A stretch of DNA of 64,000 nucleotides, taken from positions 167,168,243 to 167,232,242 of the forward strand of contig NC_135714.1 in NCBI RefSeq assembly GCF_964656455.1, read 5' to 3'. Positions 10,037 through 23,400 of the stretch are shown piece after piece. The position numbers and the translations under genes are program-made. Numbering within the stretch: the stretch's first letter is position 1; every line of letters begins with the position of its first letter. The stretch comes from Halichoerus grypus (Eukaryota; Chordata; Mammalia; Carnivora; Phocidae). The notes beneath the pieces were generated by a model that searched no databases, was not told where the DNA came from, and saw only the letters and a program-made list of their open reading frames with translations.

Positions 10037-10737
10037 ATGTCCACAATAGCCAAACTGTGGAAAGAGCCAAGATGTCCACCAACAGATGAATGGATAAAGA
10101 AGAGGGGGTATATATATATATACAATGGAATATTATGCAGCCATCAAAAGGAATGAGATCTTGCCCTCTGCAACGACGTGGATGGAACTGGAGGGTATCA
10201 TGCTGAGCGAAATAAGTCAAACAGAGAAAGACATGTATCATATGACCTCACTGATATGAGGAATTCTTAATCTCAGGAAACAAACTGAGGGTTGCTGGAG
10301 TGGGGGCTGGGGTGGGAGGGATGGGGTCACTGGGTGTTGGACACTGGGGAGGGTATGTGTTCTGGTAAGCGCTGTGAATTGTGCAAGACTGTTGAATCTC
10401 AGATCTGTACCTCTGAAACAAATAATGCAATATATGTTAAGAAAGAAAAAAAGAAGAAGAAGAATGTAGCAGGAGGGGAAGAATGAAGGGGGGAAAATCG
10501 GAGGGGGAGAAGAACCATGAGAGACGATGGACTCTGAAAAACAAACTGAGGGTTCTAGAGGGGAGGGGGGTGGGAGGATGGGTTAGCCTGGTGATGGGTA
10601 TTGAGCAGGGCACGATCTGCATGGAGCACTGGGTGATATGCACAAACAATGAATCATGGAACACTATATCTAAAACTAATGATGTAATGTATGGGGATTA
10701 ACATAACAATAAAAACATTTAATAATAATAATAATAA
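10037..10737 (+). mobile_element. LINE-1 insertion copy, unit 2
   Basis: Amplified copy of the reference LINE-1: ORF2 remnant 10037-10259, G-runs 10302-10326 and 10560-10582, AATAAA 10708-10713. TSD copies at 10021-10036 and 10738-10753. It differs from unit 1 only in (TA)n as far as I can see. Confidence 0.95.
10109..10122. repeat. (TA)7 microsatellite, unit 2 LINE-1
   Basis: Seven TA repeats, the same allele as units 4, 5 and 6. Confidence 0.96.
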
Positions 10738-13700
10738 AGAACGCTTGCTATTAGACTTCCATGCAAAAGTGGGGCCGCAGTGCTAGCTTCATGAAACAAG
10801 TGGGGAGTCGTGTTCTGTCTTCTGCCGGGGCCTGAGTCCCACACGGAAAATGGGTCTGGACTCCCTTGCAGTGCTCTCACGCACGCACACAACAAAATGC
10901 TGCCACCCTCAGGAGCAGCTGTTTTACCTGCAGCACAGGCTCTCAACCGAGTTTTTCCTTCGAGTTAGGTGGCTGTGTTTAAGCCTGCACACACACCCTG
11001 GGCAATGGTACTAGCCCCATAACCATGATGTGATTTGAGAGCTGCCTTCTGTACCGGCCTGTCTCTCCCCGATATTACGATATTGAAACCGTCCCAGGGC
11101 TCTCAGCCACAGTACACCCTAAACTGCTTCGCCCACACAGAGGTCGACGGTAGCTAAAGCACGGCTTCTCTCCAGTGTTGTTTCTTCGAGTTACAACGCT
11201 AGCTATTAGACTTCCATGCAAAAGTGGGGCTGCCGTGCTAGCGTGATGAAACACATGGGGAGTCGTGTTCTGCCTTTCGCTGGGGCCTGAGTCTCACTCG
11301 CAAAAAGCTTTGGACTCCCTTGCAGTGCTCTCACGCACGCACACAACAAAATGCTTGCACCCTCAGGAGCAGCTCTTTTACCTGCAGCACAGGCTCTCTA
11401 CCGAGTTTTTCCTTCGAGTTAGGTGGCTGTGTTTAAGCCTGCACACACCCACGGGGCAACGGAACTAGCCCCATAACCACGTAGTGAGTTCAGATCTGCC
11501 TTATGTGCCAGCCTGTCTCTCCCCCGATATTATGAAATGGAAACCGTCCCCAGGCTCTCAGCCACAGTACACCCTAAACTGCTTCGCCCACAGAGAGGTC
11601 GACGGTAGCTAAAGCACGGTTTCTCTACAGTGTTGTTTCTCCGAGTTAGAAAGCTAGCTGTTAGACTTCCATGCAAAAGTGGGGCCGCAGTCCTAGCTTC
11701 ATGGAGCAAGTGGGGAGTCGTGTTCTGGCTTCTTCCGGGGCCTGGGTCTCACAAGGAAAATGCTTTTGGACTCACTTGCAGTGCGCTCACGCATGCACAC
11801 AGCAAAATGCGTCCACCCTGAGGCATGGCTCTTTTAGCCGAAGCAGGAATTCCCTACAGAGTTGTTCCTTTGAGTTAGGTGGTTGGCTTTAGGCCTGCAG
11901 GCACCCCCGGGGCAAGGGTACTAGCCTCATCAACCAGAGGTGACTTGAGAGCTGCCTTCCGCACCGGCCTGTTTCTCACTCCATTTCACGTCTGGGACCC
12001 TTTCCCCGGTCTCTCGTACACGAGCAGGGTCAAATTCCTCCTGCTTCAGGAACGGCAATGTTAACTCAAGCGCAGTCACTCTAGAGGATTGATTCTTGGT
12101 GTTAGTAGCCTGGGAACTAGGCATCCAGGCACACAGGGTACAGCAGTGCTAATCTCCTCAAACAAGAGGTGAGTCGACAGCAGCCTTCCTTCCAGGCCTG
12201 CTTCTCACTCCGAGTTACGTTTAGGTTCCATTTCTCATGCTTTCACAAAAACACACAACAGATGAAGTGCACGCTCAGGAAGGGCGATCTTTGCTGAGGC
12301 ACGGGTTCTCTACAGTTTTGTTCCTTTGCGTTGCGTGGATGGCACTGAGGACTCCACGCACACACGGGAGAGCCGATCTAGTTTCCCGAAACAAGAGTTG
12401 AGTCCATAGGGGCCTTCTGCCCATGCTTATTTCTCCCTCCGAATTCGGCTGGGACTCCTTCCCCAGGTTTGCACTCAAGCAGACTTGAAAATGCTGCCAC
12501 CCTGTGGAGAGGCGAACGAGCTGAAGCTGGGGTTCTTGAGCGGCTTCTTTCTGCCAAATCAGTGTGGAGCCCTTAGCATTCCTATGCACACATGGAGCCG
12601 AAGTGTTAGCTTCAGGTAACAAGAGCTGAGTCGAGAGGAGCCTTCTGGCCCGGACTCCTTCTCCCTCGGTTTCACGTAAGGAACCCGTTCCTCAGGCTCT
12701 CACCCACGGTAGCCTGGAAAGTGCTTCCTCCCTCAGAGAGGTGGATGGTAGCTAAAGCACGGCTTCTCTACAGTGTTGTTTCTTCGACTTAGAACGCTAG
12801 CTATTAGACTTCCCTGAAAAGTGGCGCTGCCGTGCTAGGTTGATGAAACACATGGGGAGTGGTGTTCTGCCTTTCGCTGGGGCCTGAGTCTCACTCGCAG
12901 AAAGCTTTGGACTCCCTTGCAGTGCTCTCACGCACGCACACAACAAAATGCTTCCACCCTCAGGAGCAGCTGTTTTACCTGCAGCACAGGCTCTCTACCG
13001 AGTTTTTCTTTCGAGTTAGGTGGCTGTGTTTCAGCCTGCACACACACCCTGGGCAACGGTAGTAGCCCCATAACCATGATGTGAGTTGAGAGCTGCCTTC
13101 TGTGCCGGCCTGTCCCTCCACCGATATTATGATATTGAAACCGTCCCAGGGCTCCCAACCTCAGTACACCCTAAACTGCTTCGCCCTCAGAGAGGTCGAC
13201 GGTAGCTAAAGCACGGTTTCTCTACAGTGTTGTTTCTTCGACTTAGAAAGCTAACTATCAGACTTCCATGCAAAAGTGGGGCCGCAGTATTAGATTCATG
13301 GAGCAAGTGGGGAGTCGTGTTCTGGCTTCTTCTGGGGCCTGGGTCTCACAAGGAAAATGCTTTTGGACTCACTTGCTGTGCACTCACGCATGCACACCAC
13401 ACAATGCGTCCACCCTGAGGCATGGCTCTTTTAGCCGAAGCAGGAATTCTCTACAGAGTTGTTCCTTTGAGTTAGGCGGTTGGCTTATGGCCTGCAGGAA
13501 CACACGGGGCAAGGGTACTGGCCTCATAAACAAGAGGTGAGTTGAGAGCTGCCTTCCGCACCGGCCTGTTTCTCACTCCATTTCACGTATGGGACCCTCT
13601 CCCCGGTCTCTCATACACGAACACTATACAACTCCTGCGGCTTCAGGAACTGCAATGTTAGCTAAAGCGCAGTAAAGCTACAGCATTGATTCTTGGTGTT

Positions 13701-14461
13701 AGTAGTCTGGTAGGCGAATGAGCTGCACCTGGGATTCTTGACAGGCTTGTTTCTTCCCAGTCAGTGTCGAGCACATAGCATTCCAAGCACACATGGAGCA
13801 GTAGTGTTAGCTTCAGGTAGCAAGAGCTGAGTCCAGAGGTGCCTTCTGCCCGGACCTATTTCTCCCTTGGTTTCACGTATGGAACCCGTTCCCCAGGCTC
13901 TCAGCCACGGTACTCCGTGTAATACTTCCTCCATCTAGAGGTCGACGGTAGCTAAAGCAGGGTTTCTCTACAGTGTTGTTTCTTCGAGTTAGAACACTAG
14001 CTGTTAGACTTCCATGCAAAAGTGGGGCTGCCGTGCTAGCGTGATGAAACACATGGGGAGTCGTGTTCTGCCTTCTGCTGGGGCCTGAGGCTCACTCACA
14101 AAAAGCTTTGGACTCCCTTGCAGGGCTCTCATGCACGCACACAACATAATGCTTCCACCTTCAAGAGCGGCTCTTTTAGCTGAAGCATGGATTCTCCAGC
14201 GAGTTTTTCCTTCGAGTTAGGCGGTTTTCATGAAGCCTGCACACACACCCGGGGCAACGGTACTAGCCCCATAACCATGGTGTGAGTTGAGAGCTGCCTT
14301 CTCTCCGGGCTGTCCCTCCCTCGATTTTAGGAAACGGAACCCGTCCCCAGGCTCTCACCCACCGTACACCCTAAACTGCTTCCTCCCACACAGAGGTCGT
14401 CGGTAGCTAAAGCACGGTTTCTCTTCAGTGTTGTTTCTCCGAGTTAGAACGCTTGCTATTA
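10738..14461. repeat. Satellite block of unit 3, four monomers short
   Basis: 3,724 bp, exactly 909 bp shorter than the other blocks. First-half sequence continues to the 16-bp identity at 12747-12762 and then switches to what is second-half sequence in unit 2, so four ~227-bp monomers (landmarks 9 to 13) are missing. Private changes include TCTCCAGTG at ~11171, GAGTTACAACG at ~11193 and TTTCTTTCGAG at ~13007. It shares CTCTCCCC (~13597) and TACAACTCC (~13628) only with unit 8, and GGGTACTAGCC (~11917) only with unit 10. Confidence 0.96.
12747..12762. other. Crossover site of the 909-bp deletion in unit 3
   Basis: GGTAGCTAAAGCACGG is the only sequence shared by both parents at the junction. 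Upstream bases (GGTGGAT) match the unit 2 sequence at 7406-7412. Downstream bases (CTTCTCTACAG) match unit 2 at 8338. The two parental copies in unit 2 lie at 7413-7428 and 8322-8337, 909 bp apart. The loss is a whole number of monomers, as expected for in-register unequal homologous exchange. Confidence 0.93.
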
Positions 14462-15160
14462 ATGTCCACAATAGCCAAACTGTGGAAAGAGCCAAGATGT
14501 CCACCAACAGATGAATGGATAAAGAAGAGGGGGTATATATATATACAATGGAATATTATGCAGCCATCAAAAGGAATGAGATCTTGCCCTCTGCAACGAC
14601 GTGGATGGAACTGGAGGGTATCATGCTGAGCGAAATAAGTCAAACAGAGAAAGACATGTATCATATGACCTCACTGATATGAGGAATTCTTAATCTCAGG
14701 AAACAAACTGAGGGTTGCTGGAGTGGGGGCTGGGGTGGGAGGGATGGGGTCACTGGGTGTTGGACACTGGGGAGGGTATGTGTTCTGGTAAGCGCTGTGA
14801 ATTGTGCAAGACTGTTGAATCTCAGATCTGTACCTCTGAAACAAATAATGCAATATATGTTAAGAAAGAAAAAAAGAAGAAGAAGAATGTAGCAGGAGGG
14901 GAAGAATGAAGGGGGGAAAATCGGAGGGGGAAAAGAACCATGAGAGACGATGGACTCTGAAAAACAAACTGAGGGTTCTAGAGGGGAGGGGGGTGGGAGG
15001 ATGGGTTAGCCTGGTGATGGGTATTGAGCAGGGCACGATCTGCATGGAGCACTGGGTGATATGCACAAACAATGAATCATGGAACACTATATCTAAAACT
15101 AATGATGTAATGTATGGGGATTAACATAACAATAAAAACATTTAATAATAATAATAATAA
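14462..15160 (+). mobile_element. LINE-1 insertion copy, unit 3
   Basis: ORF2 remnant 14462-14682, G-runs 14725-14749 and 14983-15005, AATAAA 15131-15136. TSD copies at 14446-14461 and 15161-15176. It has the shortest (TA)n of the array and one substitution not seen in other copies, A for G at ~14932. Confidence 0.95.
14534..14545. repeat. (TA)6 microsatellite, unit 3 LINE-1
   Basis: Six TA repeats, the shortest allele in the window and unique to this unit. Confidence 0.96.
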
Positions 15161-18100
15161 AGAACGCTTGCTATTAGACTTCCATGCAAAAGTGGGGCCG
15201 CAGTGCTAGCTTCATGAAACAAGTGGGGAGTCGTGTTCTGTCTTCTGCCGGGGCCTGAGTCCCACACGGAAAATGGGTCTGGACTCCCTTGCAGTGCTCT
15301 CACGCACGCACACAACAAAATGCTGCCACCCTCAGGAGCAGCTGTTTTACCTGCAGCACAGGCTCTCAACCGAGTTTTTCCTTCGAGTTAGGTGGCTGTG
15401 TTTAAGCCTGCACACACACCCTGGGCAATGGTACTAGCCCCATAACCATGATGTGATTTGAGAGCTGCCTTCTGTACCGGCCTGTCTCTCCCCGATATTA
15501 CGATATTGAAACCGTCCCAGGGCTCTCAGCCACAGTACACCCTAAACTGCTTCGCCCACACAGAGGTCGACGGTAGCTAAAGCACGGCTTCTCTACAGTG
15601 TTGTTTCTTCGAGTTAGAACGCTAGCTATTAGACTTCCATGCAAAAGTGGGGCTGCCGTGCTAGCGTGATGAAACACATGGGGAGTCGTGTTCTGCCTTT
15701 CGCTGGGGCCTGAGTCTCACTCGCAAAAAGCTTTGGACTCCCTTGCAGTGCTCTCACGCACGCACACAACAAAATGCTTGCACCCTCAGGAGCAGCTCTT
15801 TTACCTGCAGCACAGGCTCTCTACCGAGTTTTTCCTTCGAGTTAGGTGGCTGTGTTTAAGCCTGCACACACCCACGGGGCAACGGAACTAGCCCCATAAC
15901 CACGTAGTGAGTTCAGATCTGCCTTATGTGCCAGCCTGTCTCTCCCCCGATATTATGAAATGGAAACCGTCCCCAGGCTCTCAGCCACAGTACACCCTAA
16001 ACTGCTTCGCCCACAGAGAGGTCGACGGTAGCTAAAGCACGGTTTCTCTACAGTGTTGTTTCTCCGAGTTAGAAAGCTAGCTGTTAGACTTCCATGCAAA
16101 AGTGGGGCCGCAGTCCTAGCTTCATGGAGCAAGTGGGGAGTCGTGTTCTGGCTTCTTCCGGGGCCTGGGTCTCACAAGGAAAATGCTTTTGGACTCACTT
16201 GCAGTGCGCTCACGCATGCACACAGCAAAATGCGTCCACCCTGAGGCATGGCTCTTTTAGCCGAAGCAGGAATTCCCTACAGAGTTGTTCCTTTGAGTTA
16301 GGTGGTTGGCTTTAGGCCTGCAGGCACCCCCGGGGCAAGGGCACTAGCCTCATCAACCAGAGGTGACTTGAGAGCTGCCTTCCGCACCGGCCTGTTTCTC
16401 ACTCCATTTCACGTCTGGGACCCTTTCCCCGGTCTCTCGTACACGAGCAGGGTCAAATTCCTCCTGCTTCAGGAACGGCAATGTTAACTCAAGCGCAGTC
16501 ACTCGAGAGGATTGATTCTTGGTGTTAGTAGCCTGGGAACTAGGCATCCAGGCACACAGGGTACAGCAGTGCTAATCTCCTCAAACAAGAGGTGAGTCGA
16601 CAGCAGCCTTCCTTCCAGGCCTGCTTCTCACTCCGAGTTACGTTTAGGTTCCATTTCTCATGCTTTCACAAAAACACACAACAGATGAAGTGCACGCTCA
16701 GGAAGGGCGATCTTTGCTGAGGCACGGGTTCTCTACAGTTTTGTTCCTTCGCGTTGCGTGGATGGCACTGAGGACTCCACGCACACACGGGAGAGCCGAT
16801 CTAGTTTCCCGAAACAAGAGTTGAGTCCATAGGGGCCTTCTGCCCATGCTTATTTCTCCCTCCGAATTCGGCTGGGACTCCTTCCCCAGGTTTGCACTCA
16901 AGCAGACTTGAAAATGCTGCCACCCTGTGGAGAGGCGAACGAGCTGAAGCTGGGGTTCTTGAGCGGCTTCTTTCTGCCAAATCAGTGTGGAGCCCTTAGC
17001 ATTCCTATGCACACATGGAGCCGAAGTGTTAGCTTCAGGTAACAAGAGCTGAGTCGAGAGGAGCCTTCTGGCCCGGACTCCTTCTCCCTCGGTTTCACGT
17101 AAGGAACCCGTTCCTCAGGCTCTCACCCACGGTAGCCTGGAAAGTGCTTCCTCCCTCAGAGAGGTGGATGGTTGCTAAAGCACGGTTTCTCTACCGTGTT
17201 GTTTCTTCCAGGGAGAACGCTAGCAATTAGATTTCCATGCAAAAGTAGGGCCGCAGTGCTAGCTAAATGAAACACACGGGGAGTCGTCTTCTGCCTTTTG
17301 CTGGGGCCTGAGTCTCACTCGCAGAAACTTTGGACTCCCTTGCAGTCCTCTCACGCACGCACACAACCAAATGCTTCCACCCTCAGGAGCGGCTGTTTGA
17401 GCTGAAGCACGGATTCTCTACCGTGTTTTTCCTTTGAGTTAGGTGGCTGTCTTTCAGCCTGCACACACACCCAGGGCAACGGTACTAGCCCCATAACCAT
17501 GATGTGAGTTGAGAGCTGCCTTCTGTACCGGCCTGTCTCTCCCCCGATTTTACAAAATGGAAAATGTCCCCAGGCTCTCAGCCACAGTACACCCTAAACT
17601 GCTTCGGCCACAGAGAGGTCGACGGTAGCTAAAGCACGGTTTCTCTACTGTGTAGTTTCTTCGAGTTAGAACGCTAGCTCTTAGACTTCCATGCAAATGT
17701 GGGGCTGCCGTGCTAGCTTGGTAAAACACATGGGGAGTCGTGTTCTGCCTTTCGCTGGGGCCTGAGTCTCACTCGCAAAATGCTTTGGACTCCCTTGCAG
17801 TGCTCTCACGCACGCACACAACAAAAGGCTTCCACCCTTAGGAGCAGCTGTTTTACCTGCAGCTCGGATTCCCTACCGAGTTTTTCCTTCGAGTTAAGTG
17901 GCTGTCTTTAAGCCTGCACACACCCACGGGGCAACGGAACTAGCCCCTTAAGCATGTAGTGAGTTGAGAGCTGCCTTCTGTACCGGACTGTCTCTCCCCC
18001 TATATTCCGAAATGGAAACCGTCCCCAGGCTGCCAGCCACAGTACACCCTAAACTGCTTCGCCCACACAGAGGTCGACGGTAGCTAAAGCACGGCTTCTC

Positions 18101-19793
18101 TACAGTGTTGTTTCTTCGACTTAGAACGCTAGCTATTAGACTTCCCTGAAAAGTGGCGCTGCCGTGCTAGCTTGATGAAACACATGGGGAGTGGTGTTCT
18201 GCCTTTCGCTGGGGCCTGAGTCTCACTCGCAGAAAGCTTTGGACTCCCTTGCAGTGCTCTCACGCACGCACACAACAAAATGCTTCCACCCTCAGGAGCA
18301 GCTGTTTTACCTGCAGCACAGGCTCTCTACCGAGTTTTTCCTTCGAGTTAGGTGGCTGTGTTTCAGCCTGCACACACACCCTGGGCAACGGTAGTAGCCC
18401 CATAACCATGATGTGAGTTGAGAGCTGCCTTCTGTGCCGGCCTGTCCCTCCACCGATATTATGATATTGAAACCGTCCCAGGGCTCCCAACCTCAGTACA
18501 CCCTAAACTGCTTCGCCCTCAGAGAGGTCGACGGTAGCTAAAGCACGGTTTCTCTACAGTGTTGTTTCTCCGACTTAGAAAGCTAACTATCAGACTTCCA
18601 TGCAAAAGTGGGGCCGCAGTATTAGATTCATGGAGCAAGTGGGGAGTCGTGTTCTGGCTTCTTCTGGGGCCTGGGTCTCACAAGGAAAATGCTTTTGGAC
18701 TCACTTGCTGTGCACTCACGCATGCACACCACACAATGCGTCCACCCTGAGGCATGGCTCTTTTAGCCGAAGCAGGAATTCTCTACAGAGTTGTTCCTTT
18801 GAGTTAGGCGGTTGGCTTATGGCCTGCAGGAACACACGGGGCAAGGGTACTGGCCTCATAAACAAGAGGTGAGTTGAGAGCTGCCTTCCGCACCGGCCTG
18901 TTTCTCACTCCATTTCACGTATGGGACCCTTTCCCCGGTCTCTCATACACGAACACTATACCACTCCTGCGGCTTCAGGAACTGCAATGTTAGCTAAAGC
19001 GCAGTAAAGCTACAGCATTGATTCTTGGTGTTAGTAGTCTGGTAGGCGAATGAGCTGCACCTGGGATTCTTGACAGGCTTGTTTCTTCCCAGTCAGTGTC
19101 GAGCACATAGCATTCCAAGCACACATGGAGCAGTAGTGTTAGCTTCAGGTAGCAAGAGCTGAGTCCAGAGGTGCCTTCTGCCCGGACCTATTTCTCCCTT
19201 GGTTTCACGTATGGAACCCGTTCCCCAGGCTCTCAGCCACGGTACTCCGTGTAATACTTCCTCCATCTAGAGGTCGACGGTAGCTAAAGCAGGGTTTCTC
19301 TACAGTGTTGTTTCTTCGAGTTAGAACACTAGCTGTTAGACTTCCATGCAAAAGTGGGGCTGCCGTGCTAGCGTGATGAAACACATGGGGAGTCGTGTTC
19401 TGCCTTCTGCTGGGGCCTGAGGCTCACTCACAAAAAGCTTTGGACTCCCTTGCAGGGCTCTCATGCACGCACACAACATAATGCTTCCACCTTCAAGAGC
19501 GGCTCTTTTAGCTGAAGCATGGATTCTCCAGCGAGTTTTTCCTTCGAGTTAGGCGGTTTTCATGAAGCCTGCACACACACCCGGGGCAACGGTACTAGCC
19601 CCATAACCATGGTGTGAGTTGAGAGCTGCCTTCTCTCCGGGCTGTCTCTCCCTCGATTTTAGGAAACGGAACCCGTCCCCAGGCTCTCACCCACCGTACA
19701 CCCTAAACTGCTTCCTCCCACACAGAGGTCGTCGGTAGCTAAAGCACGGTTTCTCTTCAGTGTTGTTTCTCCGAGTTAGAACGCTTGCTATTA
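15161..19793. repeat. Satellite block of unit 4
   Basis: Full-length 4,633-bp block. It carries GATTTGAG near 15454, shared with units 3, 10 and 13. It has TCGGCCAC near 17604, shared with units 5 and 8. Private changes: GGTTGCTAAAG at ~17170 and CTAGCAATTAG at ~17220. No gene or non-repeat sequence is present. Confidence 0.96.
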
Positions 19794-20494
19794 ATGTCCA
19801 CAATAGCCAAACTGTGGAAAGAGCCAAGATGTCCACCAACAGATGAATGGATAAAGAAGAGGGGGTATATATATATATACAATGGAATATTATGCAGCCA
19901 TCAAAAGGAATGAGATCTTGCCCTCTGCAACGACGTGGATGGAACTGGAGGGTATCATGCTGAGCGAAATAAGTCAAACAGAGAAAGACATGTATCATAT
20001 GACCTCACTGATATGAGGAATTCTTAATCTCAGGAAACAAACTGAGGGTTGCTGGAGTGGGGGCTGGGGTGGGAGGGATGGGGTCACTGGGTGTTGGACA
20101 CTGGGGAGGGTATGTGTTCTGGTAAGCGCTGTGAATTGTGCAAGACTGTTGAATCTCAGATCTGTACCTCTGAAACAAATAATGCAATATATGTTAAGAA
20201 AGAAAAAAAGAAGAAGAAGAATGTAGCAGGAGGGGAAGAATGAAGGGGGGAAAATCGGAGGGGGAGAAGAACCATGAGAGACGATGGACTCTGAAAAACA
20301 AACTGAGGGTTCTAGAGGGGAGGGGGGTGGGAGGATGGGTTAGCCTGGTGATGGGTATTGAGCAGGGCACGATCTGCATGGAGCACTGGGTGTTATGCAC
20401 AAACAATGAATCATGGAACACTATATCTAAAACTAATGATGTAATGTATGGGGATTAACATAACAATAAAAACATTTAATAATAATAATAATAA
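19794..20494 (+). mobile_element. LINE-1 insertion copy, unit 4
   Basis: ORF2 remnant 19794-20016, G-runs 20059-20083 and 20317-20339, AATAAA 20465-20470. TSD copies at 19778-19793 and 20495-20510. One substitution is private to this copy, T for A at ~20393 in the 3' UTR. Confidence 0.95.
19866..19879. repeat. (TA)7 microsatellite, unit 4 LINE-1
   Basis: Seven TA repeats. Confidence 0.96.
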
Positions 20495-23400
20495 AGAACG
20501 CTTGCTATTAGACTTCCATGCAAAAGTGGGGCCGCAGTGCTAGCTTCATGAAACAAGTGGGGAGTCGTGTTCTGTCTTCTGCCGGGGCCTGAGTCCCACA
20601 CGGAAAATGGGTCTGGACTCCCTTGCAGTGCTCTCACGCACGCACACAACAAAATGCTGCCACCCTCAGGAGCAGCTGTTTTACCTGCAGCACAGGCTCT
20701 CAACCGAGTTTTTCCTTCGAGTTAGGTTGCTGTGTTTAAGCCTGCACACACACCCTGGGCAATGGTACTAGCCCCATAACCATGATGTGAGTTGAGAGCT
20801 GCCTTCTGTACCGGCCTGTCTCTCCCCGATATTACGATCTTGAAACCGTCCCAGGGCTCTCAGCCACAGTACACCCTAAACTGCTTCGCCCACACAGAGG
20901 TCGACGGTAGCTAAAGCACGGCTTCTCTACAGTGTTGTTTCTTCGAGTTAGAACGCTAGCTATTAGACTTCCATGCAAAAGTGGGGCTGCCGTGCTAGCG
21001 TGATGAAACACATGGGGAGTCGTGTTCTGCCTTTCGCTGGGGCCTGAGTCTCACTCGCAAAAAGCTTTGGACTCCCTTGCAGTGCTCTCACGCACGCACA
21101 CAACAAAATGCTTGCACCCTCAGGAGCAGCTCTTTTACCTGCAGCACAGGCTCTCTACCGAGTTTTTCCTTCGAGTTAGGTGGCTGTGTTTAAGCCTGCA
21201 CACACCCACGGGGCAACGGAACTAGCCCCATAACCATGTAGTGAGTTCAGATCTGCCTTATGTGCCAGCCTGTCTCTCCCCCGATATTATGAAATGGAAA
21301 CCGTCCCCAGGCTCTCAGCCACAGTACACCCTAAACTGCTTCGCCCACAGAGAGGTCGACGGTAGCTAAAGCACGGTTTCTCTACAGTGTTGTTTCTCCG
21401 AGTTAGAAAGCTAGCTGTTAGACTTCCATGCAAAAGTGGGGCCGCAGTCCTAGCTTCATGGAGCAAGTGGGGAGTCGTGTTCTGGCTTCTTCCGGGGCCT
21501 GGGTCTCACAAGGAAAATGCTTTTGGACTCACTTGCAGTGCGCTCACGCATGCACACAGCAAAATGCGTCCACCCTGAGGCATGGCTCTTTTAGCCGAAG
21601 CAGGAATTCCCTACAGAGTTGTTCCTTTGAGTTAGGTGGTTGGCTTTAGGCCTGCAGGCACCCCCGGGGCAAGGGCACTAGCCTCATCAACCAGAGGTGA
21701 CTTGAGAGCTGCCTTCCGCACCGGCCTGTTTCTCACTCCATTTCACGTCTGGGACCCTTTCCCCGGTCTCTCGTACACGAGCAGGGTCAAATTCCTCCTG
21801 CTTCAGGAACGGCAATGTTAACTCAAGCGCAGTCACTCTAGAGGATTGATTCTTGGTGTTAGTAGCCTGGGAACTAGGCATCCAGGCACACAGGGTACAG
21901 CAGTGCTAATCTCCTCAAACAAGAGGTGAGTCGACAGCAGCCTTCCTTCCAGGCCTGCTTCTCACTCCGAGTTACGTTTAGGTTCCATTTCTCATGCTTT
22001 CACAAAAACACACAACAGATGAAGTGCACGCTCAGGAAGGGCGATCTTTGCTGAGGCACGGGTTCTCTACAGTTTTGTTCCTTCGCGTTGCGTGGATGGC
22101 ACTGAGGACTCCACGCACACACGGGAGAGCCGATCTAGTTTCCCGAAACAAGAGTTGAGTCCATAGGGGCCTTCTGCCCATGCTTATTTCTCCCTCCGAA
22201 TTCGGCTGGGACTCCTTCCCCAGGTTTGCACTCAAGCAGACTTGAAAATGCTGCCACCCTGTGGAGAGGCGAACGAGCTGAAGCTGGGGTTCTTGAGCGG
22301 CTTCTTTCTGCCAAATCAGTGTGGAGCCCTTAGCATTCCTATGCACACATGGAGCCGAAGTGTTAGCTTCAGGTAACAAGAGCTGAGTCGAGAGGAGCCT
22401 TCTGGCCCGGACTCCTTCTCCCTCGGTTTCACGTAAGGAACCCGTTCCTCAGGCTCTCACCCACGGTAGCCTGGAAAGTGCTTCCTCCCTCAGAGAGGTG
22501 GATGGTAGCTAAAGCACGGTTTCTCTACCGTGTTGTTTCTTCCAGGGAGAACGCTAGCGATTAGATTTCCATGCAAAAGTAGGGCCGCAGTGCTAGCTAA
22601 ATGAAACACACGGGGAGTCGTCTTCTGCCTTTTGCTGGGGCCTGAGTCTCACTCGCAGAAACTTTGGACTCCCTTGCAGTCCTCTCACGCACGCACACAA
22701 CCAAATGCTTCCACCCTCAGGAGCGGCTGTTTGAGCTGAAGCACGGATTCTCTACCGTGTTTTTCCTTTGAGTTAGGTGGCTGTCTTTCAGCCTGCACAC
22801 ACACCCAGGGCAACGGTACTAGCCCCATAACCATGATGTGAGTTGAGAGCTGCCTTCTGTACCGGCCTGTCTCTCCCCCGATTTTACAAAATGGAAAATG
22901 TCCCCAGGCTCTCAGCCACAGTACACCCTAAACTGCTTCGGCCACAGAGAGGTCGACGGTAGCTAAAGCACGGTTTCTCTACTGTGTAGTTTCTTCGAGT
23001 TAGAACGCTAGCTCTTAGACTTCCATGCAAATGTGGGGCTGCCGTGCTAGCTTGGTAAAACACATGGGGAGTCGTGTTCTGCCTTTCGCTGGGGCCTGAG
23101 TCTCACTCGCAAAATGCTTTGGACTCCCTTGCAGTGCTCTCACGCACGCACACAACAAAAGGCTTCCACCCTTAGGAGCAGCTGTTTTACCTGCAGCTCG
23201 GATTCCCTACCGAGTTTTTCCTTCGAGTTAAGTGGCTGTCTTTAAGCCTGCACACACCCACGGGGCAACGGAACTAGCCCCTTAAGCATGTAGTGAGTTG
23301 AGAGCTGCCTTCTGTACCGGACTGTCTCTCCCCCTATATTCCGAAATGGAAACCGTCCCCAGGCTGCCAGCCACAGTACACCCTAAACTGCTTCGCCCAC

